NCBI RefSeq assembly: GCF_014279975.1
Contig: NZ_CP047936.1
Span: 806,001-870,000, forward strand
Origin: Synechococcus sp. BIOS-U3-1
Lineage (GTDB): Bacteria > Cyanobacteriota > Cyanobacteriia > PCC-6307 > Cyanobiaceae
Direction: 5' to 3'
Length of the DNA: 64,000 bases
How positions within the stretch are numbered: the first letter of the stretch is position 1; each line of letters opens with the position of its first letter. Below are positions 38,837 to 48,637 of the stretch, one piece after another. The notes below the pieces were generated by a model. It saw only the letters and a list, made by a program, of their open reading frames with translations. It was not told the origin of the DNA and did no database searches. A program made the position numbers and the translations under genes.

Positions 38837-40111
38837 TCAGGCTGTCTCAGTCGACAGCGGACGAAATGCTGTTTCGCGTGTGAAGGCGCATGCAGTGATC
38901 AGGGTGCATAGTCCGCCGAAGGCCACCCATGCGCCGGGCAAAACAGGATTGCCGGACTGTGCAATCAACCAGGTTGCAATTAGTGGGGTAGTTCCGCCGA
39001 AATAACCTTCTGCAACATTGAATGCAACGGCCAAGCCGGTACAGCGAACCTCGGCAGGCATCAGTTCAACGTTGGCGGGATTCTTGCCGCCTGCCAGCAG
39101 AGCTACCGCCACGGTGAGCCCTAATTCTCCCCAGAGCACGCGCTGAGGATCACCGCTGTGTATCAGGTTGAACAAGGGCAGTGCCCCGAAACAGAGCAGC
39201 GATGAGCCGCTGATCAGCATGGGTTTGCGTCCGATGCGGTCGGAGAGCCAGGCTGAAACCGGATAAAGCAGCAGCAGTACAGCCAGTACTCCGGTGTTCA
39301 GGCTGAGGGATGTTGCAGTACTCAGGCCATCGACTTCCTCCAGGTAGCTCACTGCGTACACGAACACGGCGTAATACCCAATGCTGCTGGCAATGTTCAG
39401 CGCCATCACACGCAGGACCTGCAGGCGATAGCGACCAAAGGTGTCCCGAATTGGGGATTTGGCTTGCGGTTCGATGATCTCAGCACCAATCCCTCTGCGA
39501 ATTACTACGCCACTGGCGGCTACCAGTGCTCCAAGCAGGAACGGCAGACGCCATCCCCAGCTTGCTAACTGGTCTGGGTTGAGTGTGTGGGCCAGCAGAT
39601 CACCGAAGCCGGAGCCGATCAGCATTCCCAGCACGGATCCCCAGAGCCCCCAGATCGCGAAGAAACCACGCTGACGGGGCGGGGCGTTTTCGCTGAGGAA
39701 AATAATTGAGCTGGTGTACTCGCCTCCCACTGACAAGCCTTGAACCATGCGAAGCAGCACAACTGCAATTGGAGCCGCGATGCCGATTTGCTGATGCGTC
39801 GGGAGTAGACCCATCAGCACGGTAGGCACGGCCATCACCATTACGGACAGTTGTAGAACTCGCTGCCTTCCTGCCAGATCACCGATGCGACCGAACACCA
39901 TCCCCCCGAGAGGCCGCACTAAAAATCCGGCAGCAAAGGCCCCGAAGGCTCCGATCAGTGAGGCATTTGGGTCACTGGAAGGGAAGAACTCCTTGCCGAT
40001 GGTGGTCGCGAAGTAGCCGTAGATGGCGAAGTCATACCACTCCATCACGTTGCCGATCAGGCCAGCCAAGAGCACTCTGCTAGTGCTTTTGGCGCGGGGT
40101 TGGATAGTCAT
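38837..40111 (-). CDS. MFS transporter of the metabolite:H+ symporter (MHS) type
   Basis: The product is 424 residues with twelve helices. MHS signatures are GNVMEWYDFAIYGYFATTIG, FLVRPLGGMVFGRIGDLAGR (the loop 2-3 R-x-G-D/R motif) and GLSVGGEYTSSIIFLSENAP. Relatives include ProP and KgtP, which take up betaine/proline or dicarboxylates with protons. The exact substrate cannot be inferred. Twenty-four bp separate it from the UPF0047 gene upstream, so they may share a transcript. Confidence 0.9.
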   Translation of the reverse strand: MTIQPRAKSTSRVLLAGLIGNVMEWYDFAIYGYFATTIGKEFFPSSDPNASLIGAFGAFAAGFLVRPLGGMVFGRIGDLAGRQRVLQLSVMVMAVPTVLMGLLPTHQQIGIAAPIAVVLLRMVQGLSVGGEYTSSIIFLSENAPPRQRGFFAIWGLWGSVLGMLIGSGFGDLLAHTLNPDQLASWGWRLPFLLGALVAASGVVIRRGIGAEIIEPQAKSPIRDTFGRYRLQVLRVMALNIASSIGYYAVFVYAVSYLEEVDGLSTATSLSLNTGVLAVLLLLYPVSAWLSDRIGRKPMLISGSSLLCFGALPLFNLIHSGDPQRVLWGELGLTVAVALLAGGKNPANVELMPAEVRCTGLAVAFNVAEGYFGGTTPLIATWLIAQSGNPVLPGAWVAFGGLCTLITACAFTRETAFRPLSTETA

Positions 40112-40135
40112 CGTGTTGCGTTCATGGTGGCGGGG

Positions 40136-40798
40136 TCATTGCGGTTGATCGGAGATCTCATGCAACCGGTCAATCAGTAGATCCACGTCTGTCTCAATCC
40201 CACCGTCCTCAGCCCATGCTCCAGGAACGTGGCGCGCCTGAACCACGTCATTCAGTCTTTGTCCGTTGCGTCGAGCCAGGAGAGTCGCTGTGGTGTTTCT
40301 GCCTGATGCTGAGACCTGATCTCGATCGCTGGATGGATCTGACAGATTCCCGATTAGATGACAGGCCAGTCGTCTCTGATGTGGGGATGAGCGATGTTCC
40401 CAGAGGTAGATCGCCTGCCAAGTACCTAGCAGTAGTCTGCCGTTTTCAACACTCAGGCTCATGGTCTGTGTAGTGAGCGCTGTGCGGATGTGTGCTGGCA
40501 TGTCGTCGTCACCTTCGTCGTTGTGCAGGTAACGGCGACGTCTACCGTCCGGTCCGCTAGGCCCAGCTCCGTCCTGGGGGACCATTGCATTCATCCATGC
40601 CGCCAAATCGTCCAAAACCCGAGGATCGGCATTTTCGTTGATCGTGAGGCTGCAACTGGTGTGTAGGCAGGTGAGATGTATCACTCCGGTCATGAGTCCG
40701 GATTGACGCAGGCACTGATTGAGTTTGTGGTTCAGGGGGGTGAAACCGGGTCCGTGCGTGTTGACCTCCAGGTGCGTCAGCAGTTGATCTAACGCCAT
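40136..40798 (-). CDS. UPF0047 (YjbQ) family protein with C-terminal extension
   Basis: The product is 220 residues. Residues 1-145 are the YjbQ domain: VIHLTCLHTSCSLTINENAD (conserved Cys/His), YLHNDEGDDDMPAHIRTALT and GRLLLGTWQAIYLWEHR. YjbQ proteins can replace thiamin phosphate synthase weakly in E. coli, but their true role is unsettled. Residues 150-220 (after NLSDPSSDRDQVSAS) are an extra acidic region absent from the usual 130-140-residue form. I do not recognise it. Confidence 0.85.
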   Translation of the reverse strand: MALDQLLTHLEVNTHGPGFTPLNHKLNQCLRQSGLMTGVIHLTCLHTSCSLTINENADPRVLDDLAAWMNAMVPQDGAGPSGPDGRRRRYLHNDEGDDDMPAHIRTALTTQTMSLSVENGRLLLGTWQAIYLWEHRSSPHQRRLACHLIGNLSDPSSDRDQVSASGRNTTATLLARRNGQRLNDVVQARHVPGAWAEDGGIETDVDLLIDRLHEISDQPQ

Positions 40799-40822
40799 AC
40801 CATTGGCCCCGCAGCTCTTTAT

Positions 40823-41563
40823 TTAGCGCGATCCCGACGGCAATGGAATCGCTCGCCCCACCTTGGGCGTGATCAGTGTGCAGTCTTCGGGAAGATCGCC
40901 GCAATCTGTCGACGCATCAGCGGCGTTGAGCAGGCTGCTGATCATTCCGCTGAACTTCACATCGCCACCTGTCGTGCTAGCCAGCACGGTCTTGGGTTGG
41001 AATCGGCTGATCAGATCAGGCATCACGCGAGCGCCTGTGATAAATGCTCCCAGCACCGGCAAGCCAAGATCCACCACTGGAGTGATCAGGGTATCGACGC
41101 TGCGCTGATCGATCGCCGGATCCAAGACACCATGGGGTTCGAGATACAGGGACCCTCCTTGCCAGTCAAGTAAGTAGCCGTTCTCCACTGCCGGGACTGC
41201 TGCTCCAGCGGTGGCCTGGATCTTCAATCCAGCAACCGTAGTGGTATCGCCGGGTTGCAGCTCGGTGATGGTCTCAAATCCCAGACGCTGCACCACGCGA
41301 GCGGCGGCTGCTGAGGCCACCACGGGGATCTGCTTCGACAACACCTGAAGCGTTTCAGGATGGGCATGGTCTGGGAGCCCCTGCGTGAGTAGAAGCAGAT
41401 CAAGCTGATCGGGGATTGGCACCAGAGTTGGCATCTCACCTTTCAGCAACCAGGCACCCGGTGGGAACACCAACGGGCCAGTGAGCCATGGGTCCAGCAG
41501 CACCCTGAGTTCTGCCATCTCCAGCAGCCAACCATTGGCTCCGAGATACGTGGCTGTGTCTGT
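40823..41563 (-). CDS. Metallo-beta-lactamase-fold hydrolase
   Basis: The product is 246 residues from the ATG at 41563 (MTDTATYLGANGWLLEMAEL); an in-frame ATG at 41581 is possible. The fold is indicated by VLLDPWLTGPLVF, DLLLLTQGLPDHAHPETLQV (where the HxHxDH of active enzymes would lie; only D-H-A-H is kept) and AGAAVPAVENGYLLDW. The incomplete metal-ligand set suggests altered chemistry, as in UlaG-like or regulatory members. It is 24 bp upstream of the UPF0047 gene on the same strand. Confidence 0.75.
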   Translation of the reverse strand, partial: TDTATYLGANGWLLEMAELRVLLDPWLTGPLVFPPGAWLLKGEMPTLVPIPDQLDLLLLTQGLPDHAHPETLQVLSKQIPVVASAAAARVVQRLGFETITELQPGDTTTVAGLKIQATAGAAVPAVENGYLLDWQGGSLYLEPHGVLDPAIDQRSVDTLITPVVDLGLPVLGAFITGARVMPDLISRFQPKTVLASTTGGDVKFSGMISSLLNAADASTDCGDLPEDCTLITPKVGRAIPLPSGSR

Positions 41564-41652
41564 CATCCCCGGCCAATCCAAGCCTTGTGACGCTAGTCAA
41601 TGCACTGGTTCACCCGAGCACTTGCCCGCTCAGCTCACTCAGCTCAGCACTC

Positions 41653-42525
41653 TCAGCTCAGCACTGCCAGACCAACGCCTGTTACGGCCAGGATCGAAGC
41701 CATAAGAACGGATGGTTTCAGTTGATCCCCCTCAGCACGTGCCACCAGAAGGGCCATCACCGGTGCGGTGCTCAGCACCGTGATACCAATGCCCAGAGGC
41801 AACCTCTGCAGCACGACCTGTTGCAGCAGGATTCCGAGAACGGTCCCCAGCACTGTTGCAGTCAGCACCCGCGGCCAGCGCACACTCCGCGGGCGGGGTT
41901 GTGGAAATCTTGCTGCTAACCGCAGCCAGGGAAGCAGAAGCAGCAAGCCACCCAGCAGACGACAGGCAGCACTTTGCAGAGGTGTGAGCTCACTGTTGAT
42001 GAGAACACTGCGCGAGACGGCGGCGCCTGCCACACCGCAGACCACAGCCAGCAACCCCAGCACAAAGCCCTGCAACTGAACACGGCGGCTGCGGTCCAGT
42101 AGGCGTGTGGCTTCAGGTGGTTGCTGCAGTGCAACCAAAACCACAGAGATCGTGACGATCAGTGCACCAGCCCAGCCCTGAACTGACAGCTGCTCTCCCA
42201 TGGTGAACCAACCCCCAGCTGCTGCTGCGACGGGGGCGAGCGATTCCAGGGTGAGTGTTCTGCGTGTTCCGAGACGTCTCAGTGAGGCCAGATAAAAGCT
42301 GTCTCCCAGGGAAATTCCCAGCCCTCCACTGATCAGCAGCAGCATCAGGCTCTGCACCTCTTCGTTCCAGGGGAGTGTGACCAGCACCGGCAGCAATACT
42401 GCGCAGGCGATCAGGTTCTTTAGCCCGTTGAGTTGAATCGCGCTGAGGGAGGTGGACAGACTTCGCCAAAGACTGCTCGCCAGTGTCCATGCCAAAGCTG
42501 CGACCAATCCCGCCAGGATCCCCAC
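41653..42525 (-). CDS. EamA/DMT family transporter
   Basis: The product is 290 residues with ten predicted helices in two repeated halves of five, the EamA arrangement (first half AGLVAALAWTLASSLWRSL, second half LQGFVLGLLAVVCGVAGAAV). Such proteins export amino acids, nucleosides or other metabolites. The start codon directly abuts the stop of the ClC-like gene (42526), so it is probably the last gene of the cobQ-ferredoxin-ClC operon. Confidence 0.85.
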   Translation of the reverse strand: MGILAGLVAALAWTLASSLWRSLSTSLSAIQLNGLKNLIACAVLLPVLVTLPWNEEVQSLMLLLISGGLGISLGDSFYLASLRRLGTRRTLTLESLAPVAAAAGGWFTMGEQLSVQGWAGALIVTISVVLVALQQPPEATRLLDRSRRVQLQGFVLGLLAVVCGVAGAAVSRSVLINSELTPLQSAACRLLGGLLLLLPWLRLAARFPQPRPRSVRWPRVLTATVLGTVLGILLQQVVLQRLPLGIGITVLSTAPVMALLVARAEGDQLKPSVLMASILAVTGVGLAVLS

Positions 42526-43728
42526 TTAGTGCCTCCGTTGCAGGATCAGACCCACCAGCAGTCCGATCACCAGAGCTCCGGCTCCATGGCCCTGCAACAG
42601 AGTGAGGCCGAGCACTAGTCCGAGCAGGGGAGAATTGAGCAGCACCGCAAGGCACCCTCCGACAACACCAGCACTCCAGGTGTCGATGCTGCCAATCCAG
42701 GGAATCCATTGGTGCAGTCCCATTCCAAATGCACTGCTGGCAAGGATCACCGGAAAAAACTGGCCGCCTCTCCATCCGGTCTCAAGGCAAAGTCCGACCA
42801 TCAGTAATTTGGCCAGCGCTGACAGCATCAGGACGCTCGTATCCAGCGTCCATTTGTTCAGCACGAGGGGTTGTAACTGGTTCTCCCCCGAGAAGCCTGC
42901 CAGTGGTAAACCCCAGAGGCAGAAACCAATCAGCAACCCTGTGCCGATTGGTATCCACCAGAAGCGTTGTAAAAGCTCAAGCTGGTGCAGCCACTGCCGC
43001 CAGCATTTGATCAACTGACCTGCCAACCAACCCGCAAGCCCAGCGAGTATTGCCGCCAGCAACGCACCCAATCGTTGCGAGGGATCAGAGGGCCAGGCAT
43101 AGGCCACGCCTCGCATCCCTCCGCCCAGGTCACTTAAACCGTGGAAAGCCACAAAACCAGCAACGCCACCAATGGTTCCTGGCAGCCAGCGCCAAATCAG
43201 CTCCCACTGACATCCTGCTATGGCAGCGCCGCCTACTAGAGGTGAGCGGAACAATCCCAAAGAGCCAGCCATTGCGGCAGCTACCAGGTCGCGATCCGCG
43301 CCTTTCCAGATGGCATGGCTCGCAACGGCGACGAGGCGTGTCATTAACGCCTCCGGACCCAGTGTTCCCCCGCCCGTGATAGCCAGCATGCCTCCGATCA
43401 CTTGCCTGAGGCCGTGATGCGTGTTTAACCCTTCCGGCTCCTGTAGTTCAGCGAGCGTCTCCGACATCTCGGGCAGCGCACTGTTTGAACGATGCCGTTG
43501 CAGCAGGCTGAGAGCCACGCCGATCGTTCCCGACCAGGCCAGGCACCACAGCAAGGAACGATCGGTGGGTAAACCCCGCTCGACCGATGCACCCCAGATC
43601 CATTTTTGAAGCATCAGTGTGGTGCTCACCACAAGCGCTGCAAGCCCTCCCCCCGCGGCTCCAGCCAATAGCGATCGAGCAGTGCCTCTAAGTAGACTCC
43701 GTGGTTGGGTTGGTGGCGGATCGATCAC
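42526..43728 (-). CDS. ClC family chloride channel/antiporter-like protein
   Basis: The product is 400 residues from a GTG at 43728, whose GTGA overlaps the ferredoxin stop. Upstream in-frame codons lie within the ferredoxin gene and are not this protein. Family features are GGGTLGPEALMTRLVAVASH (in place of GKEGP, with G-x-x-G-P-E kept) and GWRGGQFFPVILASSAFG (G-x-F-x-P). About ten membrane helices are visible. The changed filter motifs make chloride specificity uncertain. Confidence 0.8.
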   Translation of the reverse strand: MIDPPPTQPRSLLRGTARSLLAGAAGGGLAALVVSTTLMLQKWIWGASVERGLPTDRSLLWCLAWSGTIGVALSLLQRHRSNSALPEMSETLAELQEPEGLNTHHGLRQVIGGMLAITGGGTLGPEALMTRLVAVASHAIWKGADRDLVAAAMAGSLGLFRSPLVGGAAIAGCQWELIWRWLPGTIGGVAGFVAFHGLSDLGGGMRGVAYAWPSDPSQRLGALLAAILAGLAGWLAGQLIKCWRQWLHQLELLQRFWWIPIGTGLLIGFCLWGLPLAGFSGENQLQPLVLNKWTLDTSVLMLSALAKLLMVGLCLETGWRGGQFFPVILASSAFGMGLHQWIPWIGSIDTWSAGVVGGCLAVLLNSPLLGLVLGLTLLQGHGAGALVIGLLVGLILQRRH

Positions 43729-43976
43729 CAGTAAGGGTCGGTGGCCAACTCCACCTTGAGCTGGCCTGATGCTGACGCAGGCACGGTGCTGATGCAGGCC
43801 CTCACGGTGGAGCCATCGACATCGATCTCGCAGGCGCCGCAGCTCCCTCCCATGCAGCCAGTGGGCACATGCACGCCGGCCTGCCGCGCCGCCGACAACC
43901 AGTCCTCGCCGTTGTAGCTGACGCTGCGCTGGCCGTCCGGCCACAAGATTTCCACCCTGTTGTGCCCAGAGGTCAC
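43725..43976 (-). CDS. Small [2Fe-2S] ferredoxin
   Basis: The product is 83 residues. Cluster ligands are C-x4-C-x2-C in [19 protein letters not shown] and a later Cys in [10 protein letters not shown]. It differs from photosynthetic ferredoxins in its basic start ([19 protein letters not shown]). The ATG overlaps the cobQ stop (ATGA), and its own stop overlaps the ClC start. Linkage to cobQ suggests electron supply for a cobalamin-related step (for example cobalt reduction), but this is inference. Confidence 0.85.
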   Translation of the reverse strand: MTSGHNRVEILWPDGQRSVSYNGEDWLSAARQAGVHVPTGCMGGSCGACEIDVDGSTVRACISTVPASASGQLKVELATDPYW

Positions 43977-45484
43977 GTGGATGTGTCCAGCAGTGGTTCC
44001 AGATTCACATGCTGTTCGAAGGCATCTGCCAATCGGTCCAGAAGTGCGTCTCTCTGACGACTGTGGTGAGGTTGCTGTTCACTGAGGTCCGCTAGGCCCC
44101 GCCTGCGTCGCAAGCGGTTCAGCCAGCGTCGTCGCCAGGGTCCGTTCTCGAAGATTCCATGTAGGTAGGTTCCTGAAGTGGTGTCACGGACCCAGCCCAG
44201 ACCTTCATCAGCACTGAATGCATCGCAATCTTCGATGGCTTCACTGGTTCCCCGATGCAGTTCGAAGCCCTCCACCTCCAGCTGTGGTTGCTGATTCGGC
44301 CAAAGCGCAAGCGCTTGCCGCTGATTCAGCGCTTTTTCGCCGCTGAACACCGTTCGCAGGGGGAGCAGGCCAAGACCGGTCATCACCCCACCGGACTGCC
44401 CTGGAGGCCCATCACCTTCTAGTCCATGGGGATCATGTAGTTCAGCCCCAAGCATCTGCATGCCACCACAAATCCCAAACAGCTCACCGCCATTCTTGGC
44501 GTAACGGACTAGCTGATTTTCCAGTCCACTGCTGCGCAGAGAAGCAAGATCCCGGAGGGTTTGCTTGCTTCCGGGGATTACCACGGCATCAGGAGATCCA
44601 AGCGGTTCGCCCGGTGAGATCCAGCGCAGCTCAACCGTTGGCTCCGCTTCCAGGGGGTCGAGATCCGAGAAGTTGCTGAGTAAGGGCAGTCTCAACACGG
44701 CAATCTCCAGCTCGGCGCTGCGCTTGCGTCCTCGCCTTTCAAGCAGGTCTAGGGAGTCTTCAGGCGGGAAGAGCTCGTCAAGCCATGGCATTACTCCCAG
44801 CACCGGAATGCCCGTGTTGGTGTCAAGCCAGCGTCGTCCTTCGTCGAAAAGCTCTCTCCTGCCCCGAAACCGATTGATCAGAAGCCCACGGATTAGTCGC
44901 CGTTCATCAGGTTTCATCAACTGGAGCGTGCCGACGATCTGGGCGAACACGCCTCCACGTTCAATATCGGCAACCAGCAGGCAATTGGCTTGCAGATGCT
45001 TGGCCAGTCGCAGGTTGGTGAGATCGCGTGATTGCAGGTTCACCTCCACTGGACTGCCGGCCCCCTCGAGCACCAGTCTTCCTCCAGGATGACTGGCCTG
45101 AAGATCTTCGAGACCACTGCGGATGGCCGCCCAGCCAGAGTCGAACCAGTCCCTGTAGTAGTGCTCTGCCCTGCATGTCCCAGCAGAGTCGCCGAGGTGA
45201 ATGACCTCGCTAGTTGAGTCGCCCTGAGGTTTGAGCAATACAGGGTTCATGACATGCATCGGCTCGAGCCCGGCGGCCCAAGCCTGCAATGCCTGGGAAT
45301 ACGCCATTTCGCCGCCGTGCTGATCAACCCAGGCGTTATTGCTCATGTTCTGCCCCTTGAAAGGGAGCGGTGTTTCGCCTCGACGTTTCAGCACTCTGCA
45401 CACCGCTGCAGTCATCAGCGACTTACCTGCTCCACTGCTGGTGCCCAGAACCATGAGTGGAGTCGGGCGGGATGACCTGCTCAC
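43973..45484 (-). CDS. cobQ: Cobyric acid synthase CobQ
   Basis: The product is 503 residues, typical for CobQ. The N-terminal P-loop ([20 protein letters not shown]) and [12 protein letters not shown] are characteristic, followed by [16 protein letters not shown]. The C-terminal glutaminase domain has the Cys nucleophile in [12 protein letters not shown] and the His in [11 protein letters not shown]. The enzyme amidates four side chains of adenosylcobyrinic acid a,c-diamide during cobalamin synthesis. First gene of the overlapping operon; divergent from the export operon. Confidence 0.95.
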   Translation of the reverse strand: MSRSSRPTPLMVLGTSSGAGKSLMTAAVCRVLKRRGETPLPFKGQNMSNNAWVDQHGGEMAYSQALQAWAAGLEPMHVMNPVLLKPQGDSTSEVIHLGDSAGTCRAEHYYRDWFDSGWAAIRSGLEDLQASHPGGRLVLEGAGSPVEVNLQSRDLTNLRLAKHLQANCLLVADIERGGVFAQIVGTLQLMKPDERRLIRGLLINRFRGRRELFDEGRRWLDTNTGIPVLGVMPWLDELFPPEDSLDLLERRGRKRSAELEIAVLRLPLLSNFSDLDPLEAEPTVELRWISPGEPLGSPDAVVIPGSKQTLRDLASLRSSGLENQLVRYAKNGGELFGICGGMQMLGAELHDPHGLEGDGPPGQSGGVMTGLGLLPLRTVFSGEKALNQRQALALWPNQQPQLEVEGFELHRGTSEAIEDCDAFSADEGLGWVRDTTSGTYLHGIFENGPWRRRWLNRLRRRRGLADLSEQQPHHSRQRDALLDRLADAFEQHVNLEPLLDTST

Positions 45485-45635
45485 TTCGTTTCGCCCTGAT
45501 GCACAAGATGCAGCATTGCGGTGCTTCGTTCATGACGTCATTGAGATTCTGAAGGGTTGTGACGACACCTGTTCCGGATTGTGGTGGACAAGTCAACTTT
45601 TCCTGATTTGATAAATACGCTCAAAGAGGTAGTCC

Positions 45636-47243
45636 TTGCTCCGAACCAGGCAACACAAAAGCGTGTTCGGAGTGGCTGTTGGTTTGCTGTCAATCAGCTA
45701 CCCCTTCTCTGCGACTTATGCGCAAGTCGCAGAGCCTGTGACCGCTGTTCAGGTCAACCCTGGGGCATCAGCCGGTCAAGTATCCGAGCAATACACTCTC
45801 TCCGCCGAACATCAGGCTGATCAGCTTCTGGCAAGACTAGATGCCATGCGACAGAAAATTGATCAGTCTGCTCGTAAAATATCTCTTGATGAAGCGATTG
45901 CGCTGGGGATTCGCAATAATCCCGAACTGATTTCAGCCTTTCGATCTATTCAGCATTATGAATGGCAATTGATTGCTGCGCAACGTCAATGGTACCCCAC
46001 TTTTGAAATCAGTAACGGAGCGCCTACACTCGGCTTGGATGTTGTTACTTATACGACTAAATACTACAATGATCCAAATCGAACATCTGTCAGTACAACT
46101 CCCGGCAGCGCTATAGGTAGTGAACCTCTTTCGATATCTCAATATCAAAACACTTTAAACTTTCAGCCAAATGCTTCTATTTCATGGAATTTTATTGACC
46201 CTTCTCGTCAACCTGATATTAACGCGGCGTCTGAAGCCCTGCGCCAACAAAAGTTGCTTTTCGAGGTCAGTGCTCGCGATTTGATTCTCAATATTCAGTC
46301 TTCGTATTTTGCTCTGCAAAGTACTCGACAACTGATTGAAAAGTTTTACAAAATTTACGATATTAACCGTCAGCTGCTTGAAGTCAATAAAGCGCGTTAT
46401 GAAATTCGTTTGGTGTCCATGCTGGCTCTGGCTCAGACACAAACTCAGCTCTACAATCAGTTGAATCAGTTGCTGGGATACACCAAACAATTCATTGAGG
46501 AATCATCAACTCTTGCGATGCGTCTTGGCTTGCCGGCTGACGCACTTGCTTTGCCTGATGAGAAGGCCAATCTTTATCGTGACTGGTCTATGACGCTGCC
46601 TCAAACAATTAATCGCGCCATCGAATCACGAGAGGAGATTCTTGCCAGTCTTGCTGCGGCAGAGGAAGCGCGTTGGGATGGGATCAGCAAGGTAAACAAT
46701 TATTTGCCAATTATCCTGCTATACGGAGAGGGTTCTCTTTCGATGGAAAGCGGTGTGATTAACGGTTTCCCCGGTGGTGACAACACTCAGTATGAGCAGC
46801 TTCGTACTCAGTGGGATGGTGCCGTTGGCCTGGGATTTGAATGGACCTGGGATGGAGGAGTTGATGCCGCCACGGCTCGTTCTGATAACGCCCAGGAAGA
46901 GATGGAGCGTTCCAAGGCCACGATGAATCGTCTCAAGGCAGTTCAGCAGGTTCGCTCCAGTTTTGGGCAATATGAAATTTCGCGAGTTGCCGTCGATAGT
47001 GCTCGTTTGGCGTACAAGTCGGCGCAAGTGGCTCAGGAAGCAGCCCGGGCCCGTTATGAGATTGGTCTTGGAGATATCACGTCCATTGTTCAAACGATTG
47101 AGCAGTTGGGAACTGCTTCCGTCTCACTATCTGACTCCATTCTTAATTACAATAATTCAGTAGCCCAGCTCTACCGTTACTCGGCAACCTGGCCGGGTGA
47201 AAGTGATCAATTAGTGCGTCAGCAGGAGAAAAACCTTAGATGA
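45636..47243 (+). CDS. TolC-family outer membrane efflux protein
   Basis: The product is 535 residues. It uses a TTG start at 45636 preceded by AGAGGT (45625-45630), a good ribosome-binding site. The signal peptide ends near residue 29 (SATYAQ). Two long coiled-coil repeats follow (LDEAIALGIRNNPELISAFR, then LPQTINRAIESREEILASLA), as in TolC outer membrane tunnels. It would form the outer membrane channel for the exporter encoded next to it. Its stop overlaps the HlyD start (ATGA), so the five-gene operon begins here. Confidence 0.9.
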   Translation: MLRTRQHKSVFGVAVGLLSISYPFSATYAQVAEPVTAVQVNPGASAGQVSEQYTLSAEHQADQLLARLDAMRQKIDQSARKISLDEAIALGIRNNPELISAFRSIQHYEWQLIAAQRQWYPTFEISNGAPTLGLDVVTYTTKYYNDPNRTSVSTTPGSAIGSEPLSISQYQNTLNFQPNASISWNFIDPSRQPDINAASEALRQQKLLFEVSARDLILNIQSSYFALQSTRQLIEKFYKIYDINRQLLEVNKARYEIRLVSMLALAQTQTQLYNQLNQLLGYTKQFIEESSTLAMRLGLPADALALPDEKANLYRDWSMTLPQTINRAIESREEILASLAAAEEARWDGISKVNNYLPIILLYGEGSLSMESGVINGFPGGDNTQYEQLRTQWDGAVGLGFEWTWDGGVDAATARSDNAQEEMERSKATMNRLKAVQQVRSSFGQYEISRVAVDSARLAYKSAQVAQEAARARYEIGLGDITSIVQTIEQLGTASVSLSDSILNYNNSVAQLYRYSATWPGESDQLVRQQEKNLR

Positions 47244-48637
47244 GAGAAATCTTCGAAAAGCGTGCCCTGCGCAACCGTCACCAGGCCGGAGATAAGACCA
47301 CTCCAATTGTTGTTCTTTCTCCGCCTCTGCGAACTACCTTGGGGCTTGGGGTCGCTTTGGCCGCAGTTGGTGTTTTGTGGGCATTTCTGGCAAAAATACC
47401 GATTGAGGTTAAAGGAACCGGTGTTCTGCTGCCAGTGGGTGAGATCAACCGAGTACGTTCCCAAGTGGGTGGCATTGCCCGCTGGATGTTTGCTGAAAAG
47501 CAAAATAACTGGGTTGCTGATGTTCAGCAATTCCAGCGTCAGCCAGATCAGTTATCAGATGCAGCTGTACTGGATCTCTCGCGTCGCATCCTCCTTACTT
47601 ATTCAACGTCAGAGTTCTCTGCCCCTTCCCAAGCCAATGGTGTACTTTCCAGTGACAGGATTTACCCCAAGGGGACTTTGTTGATCTGGTTGCAGTCGCT
47701 TCAAGAGCAGGAGTCGTTGCAGGCCCAGGTTGACACCCTTGTTTCGGTTGGTCGTCTCAATCGTATTCAGCAAAAAACACTGATTCAAAAACAGTCGATC
47801 CTCGAACAGGAACTTAAAAGTCGACAGTCTTTTCTCAATTCAATGCTCGATCTGACGAAAAAGGGTTTCGTTAGCAGGCCAACAATTCTCCAAAATCAAG
47901 CTGAAGTCGATAACCTCAAATCAAAAGTTTTTTCTAATCGAGATTCTTTAGTTCACTTACAGACTGAATTGCAGCAGTCATTCATCAAGTTGCGCAAGTC
48001 GTTAGCTCAGATGATTTCGAATGGGTTTGTTTTTGCCGATTACGACTTGTATATCCGTCAGGTAATTCCCAATAATGGCGAAGGCGTTTCGCAGGGGGAT
48101 CCTCTCTTGCTACTGAGTCGTCATTCGTTGAGTAATCCAGTGCAGGTCCCTGTATTCCTCTCCGAGCGTGAATCTGCTCAAGTCACTGTTGGTATGTCGG
48201 TGCTTGTCACCCCGGTGGGAATGCGTCGTTCTGAGGTGGGTGGAATTCTTGGACGCGTTGTGCAGATGTCTGAACTGCCGAGCGGCGATAAGGATCTGGA
48301 AGCGCGTATTGGTTCCAGCAGCTTGGCGAAGGTCATTCAACAGCGTGAACCCAGTCCCACGCTTGCGATTGTTGAACTGCAACGCTCTGATCAAGACCGG
48401 GGCGGGAACCGTGGGGGTTATGTCTGGAATTCCAAGAGCGATTTGCCTTTCTCGCCTAAAACCGCTGATCAGCTCAATGTCTCGATTACAACCCGTCGTG
48501 TAGCGCCCATTTCCTTGGTGATTCCACGACTGAGGCTGTTGCTGGGGCTGGCTCCACCTGAACCGCGACTAAAGCAAGATCGTCAATCGGATCAATCATC
48601 GTCCTTGCTAGACGCCAGTCCAGAGGTGTCTGGCTGA
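47240..48637 (+). CDS. HlyD-family periplasmic adaptor (NHLM bacteriocin system type)
   Basis: The product is 465 residues. A cytoplasmic N-terminus (residues 1-30), one transmembrane helix (LGLGVALAAVGVLWAFLA, about 34-51), a lipoyl-like domain (IEVKGTGVLLPVGEINRVRS) and a coiled-coil hairpin (about residues 165-260) lead to a C-terminal beta domain. It links the ABC transporters in the inner membrane to TolC. It overlaps both neighbours (ATGA and TGATG), a mark of stoichiometric expression. Confidence 0.9.
   Translation: MREIFEKRALRNRHQAGDKTTPIVVLSPPLRTTLGLGVALAAVGVLWAFLAKIPIEVKGTGVLLPVGEINRVRSQVGGIARWMFAEKQNNWVADVQQFQRQPDQLSDAAVLDLSRRILLTYSTSEFSAPSQANGVLSSDRIYPKGTLLIWLQSLQEQESLQAQVDTLVSVGRLNRIQQKTLIQKQSILEQELKSRQSFLNSMLDLTKKGFVSRPTILQNQAEVDNLKSKVFSNRDSLVHLQTELQQSFIKLRKSLAQMISNGFVFADYDLYIRQVIPNNGEGVSQGDPLLLLSRHSLSNPVQVPVFLSERESAQVTVGMSVLVTPVGMRRSEVGGILGRVVQMSELPSGDKDLEARIGSSSLAKVIQQREPSPTLAIVELQRSDQDRGGNRGGYVWNSKSDLPFSPKTADQLNVSITTRRVAPISLVIPRLRLLLGLAPPEPRLKQDRQSDQSSSLLDASPEVSG

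Noticed and set aside
42113..42775. 220-codon minus-strand frame
   Set aside because: It overlaps the EamA and ClC genes in another frame; its sequence is low-complexity and unlike a protein family.
43729..43944. N-terminal 72-residue extension of the ClC-like frame
   Set aside because: It lies entirely within the ferredoxin gene in another frame and is Arg/Gly-rich as expected for an overlapping shadow; GTG at 43728 is the natural start.
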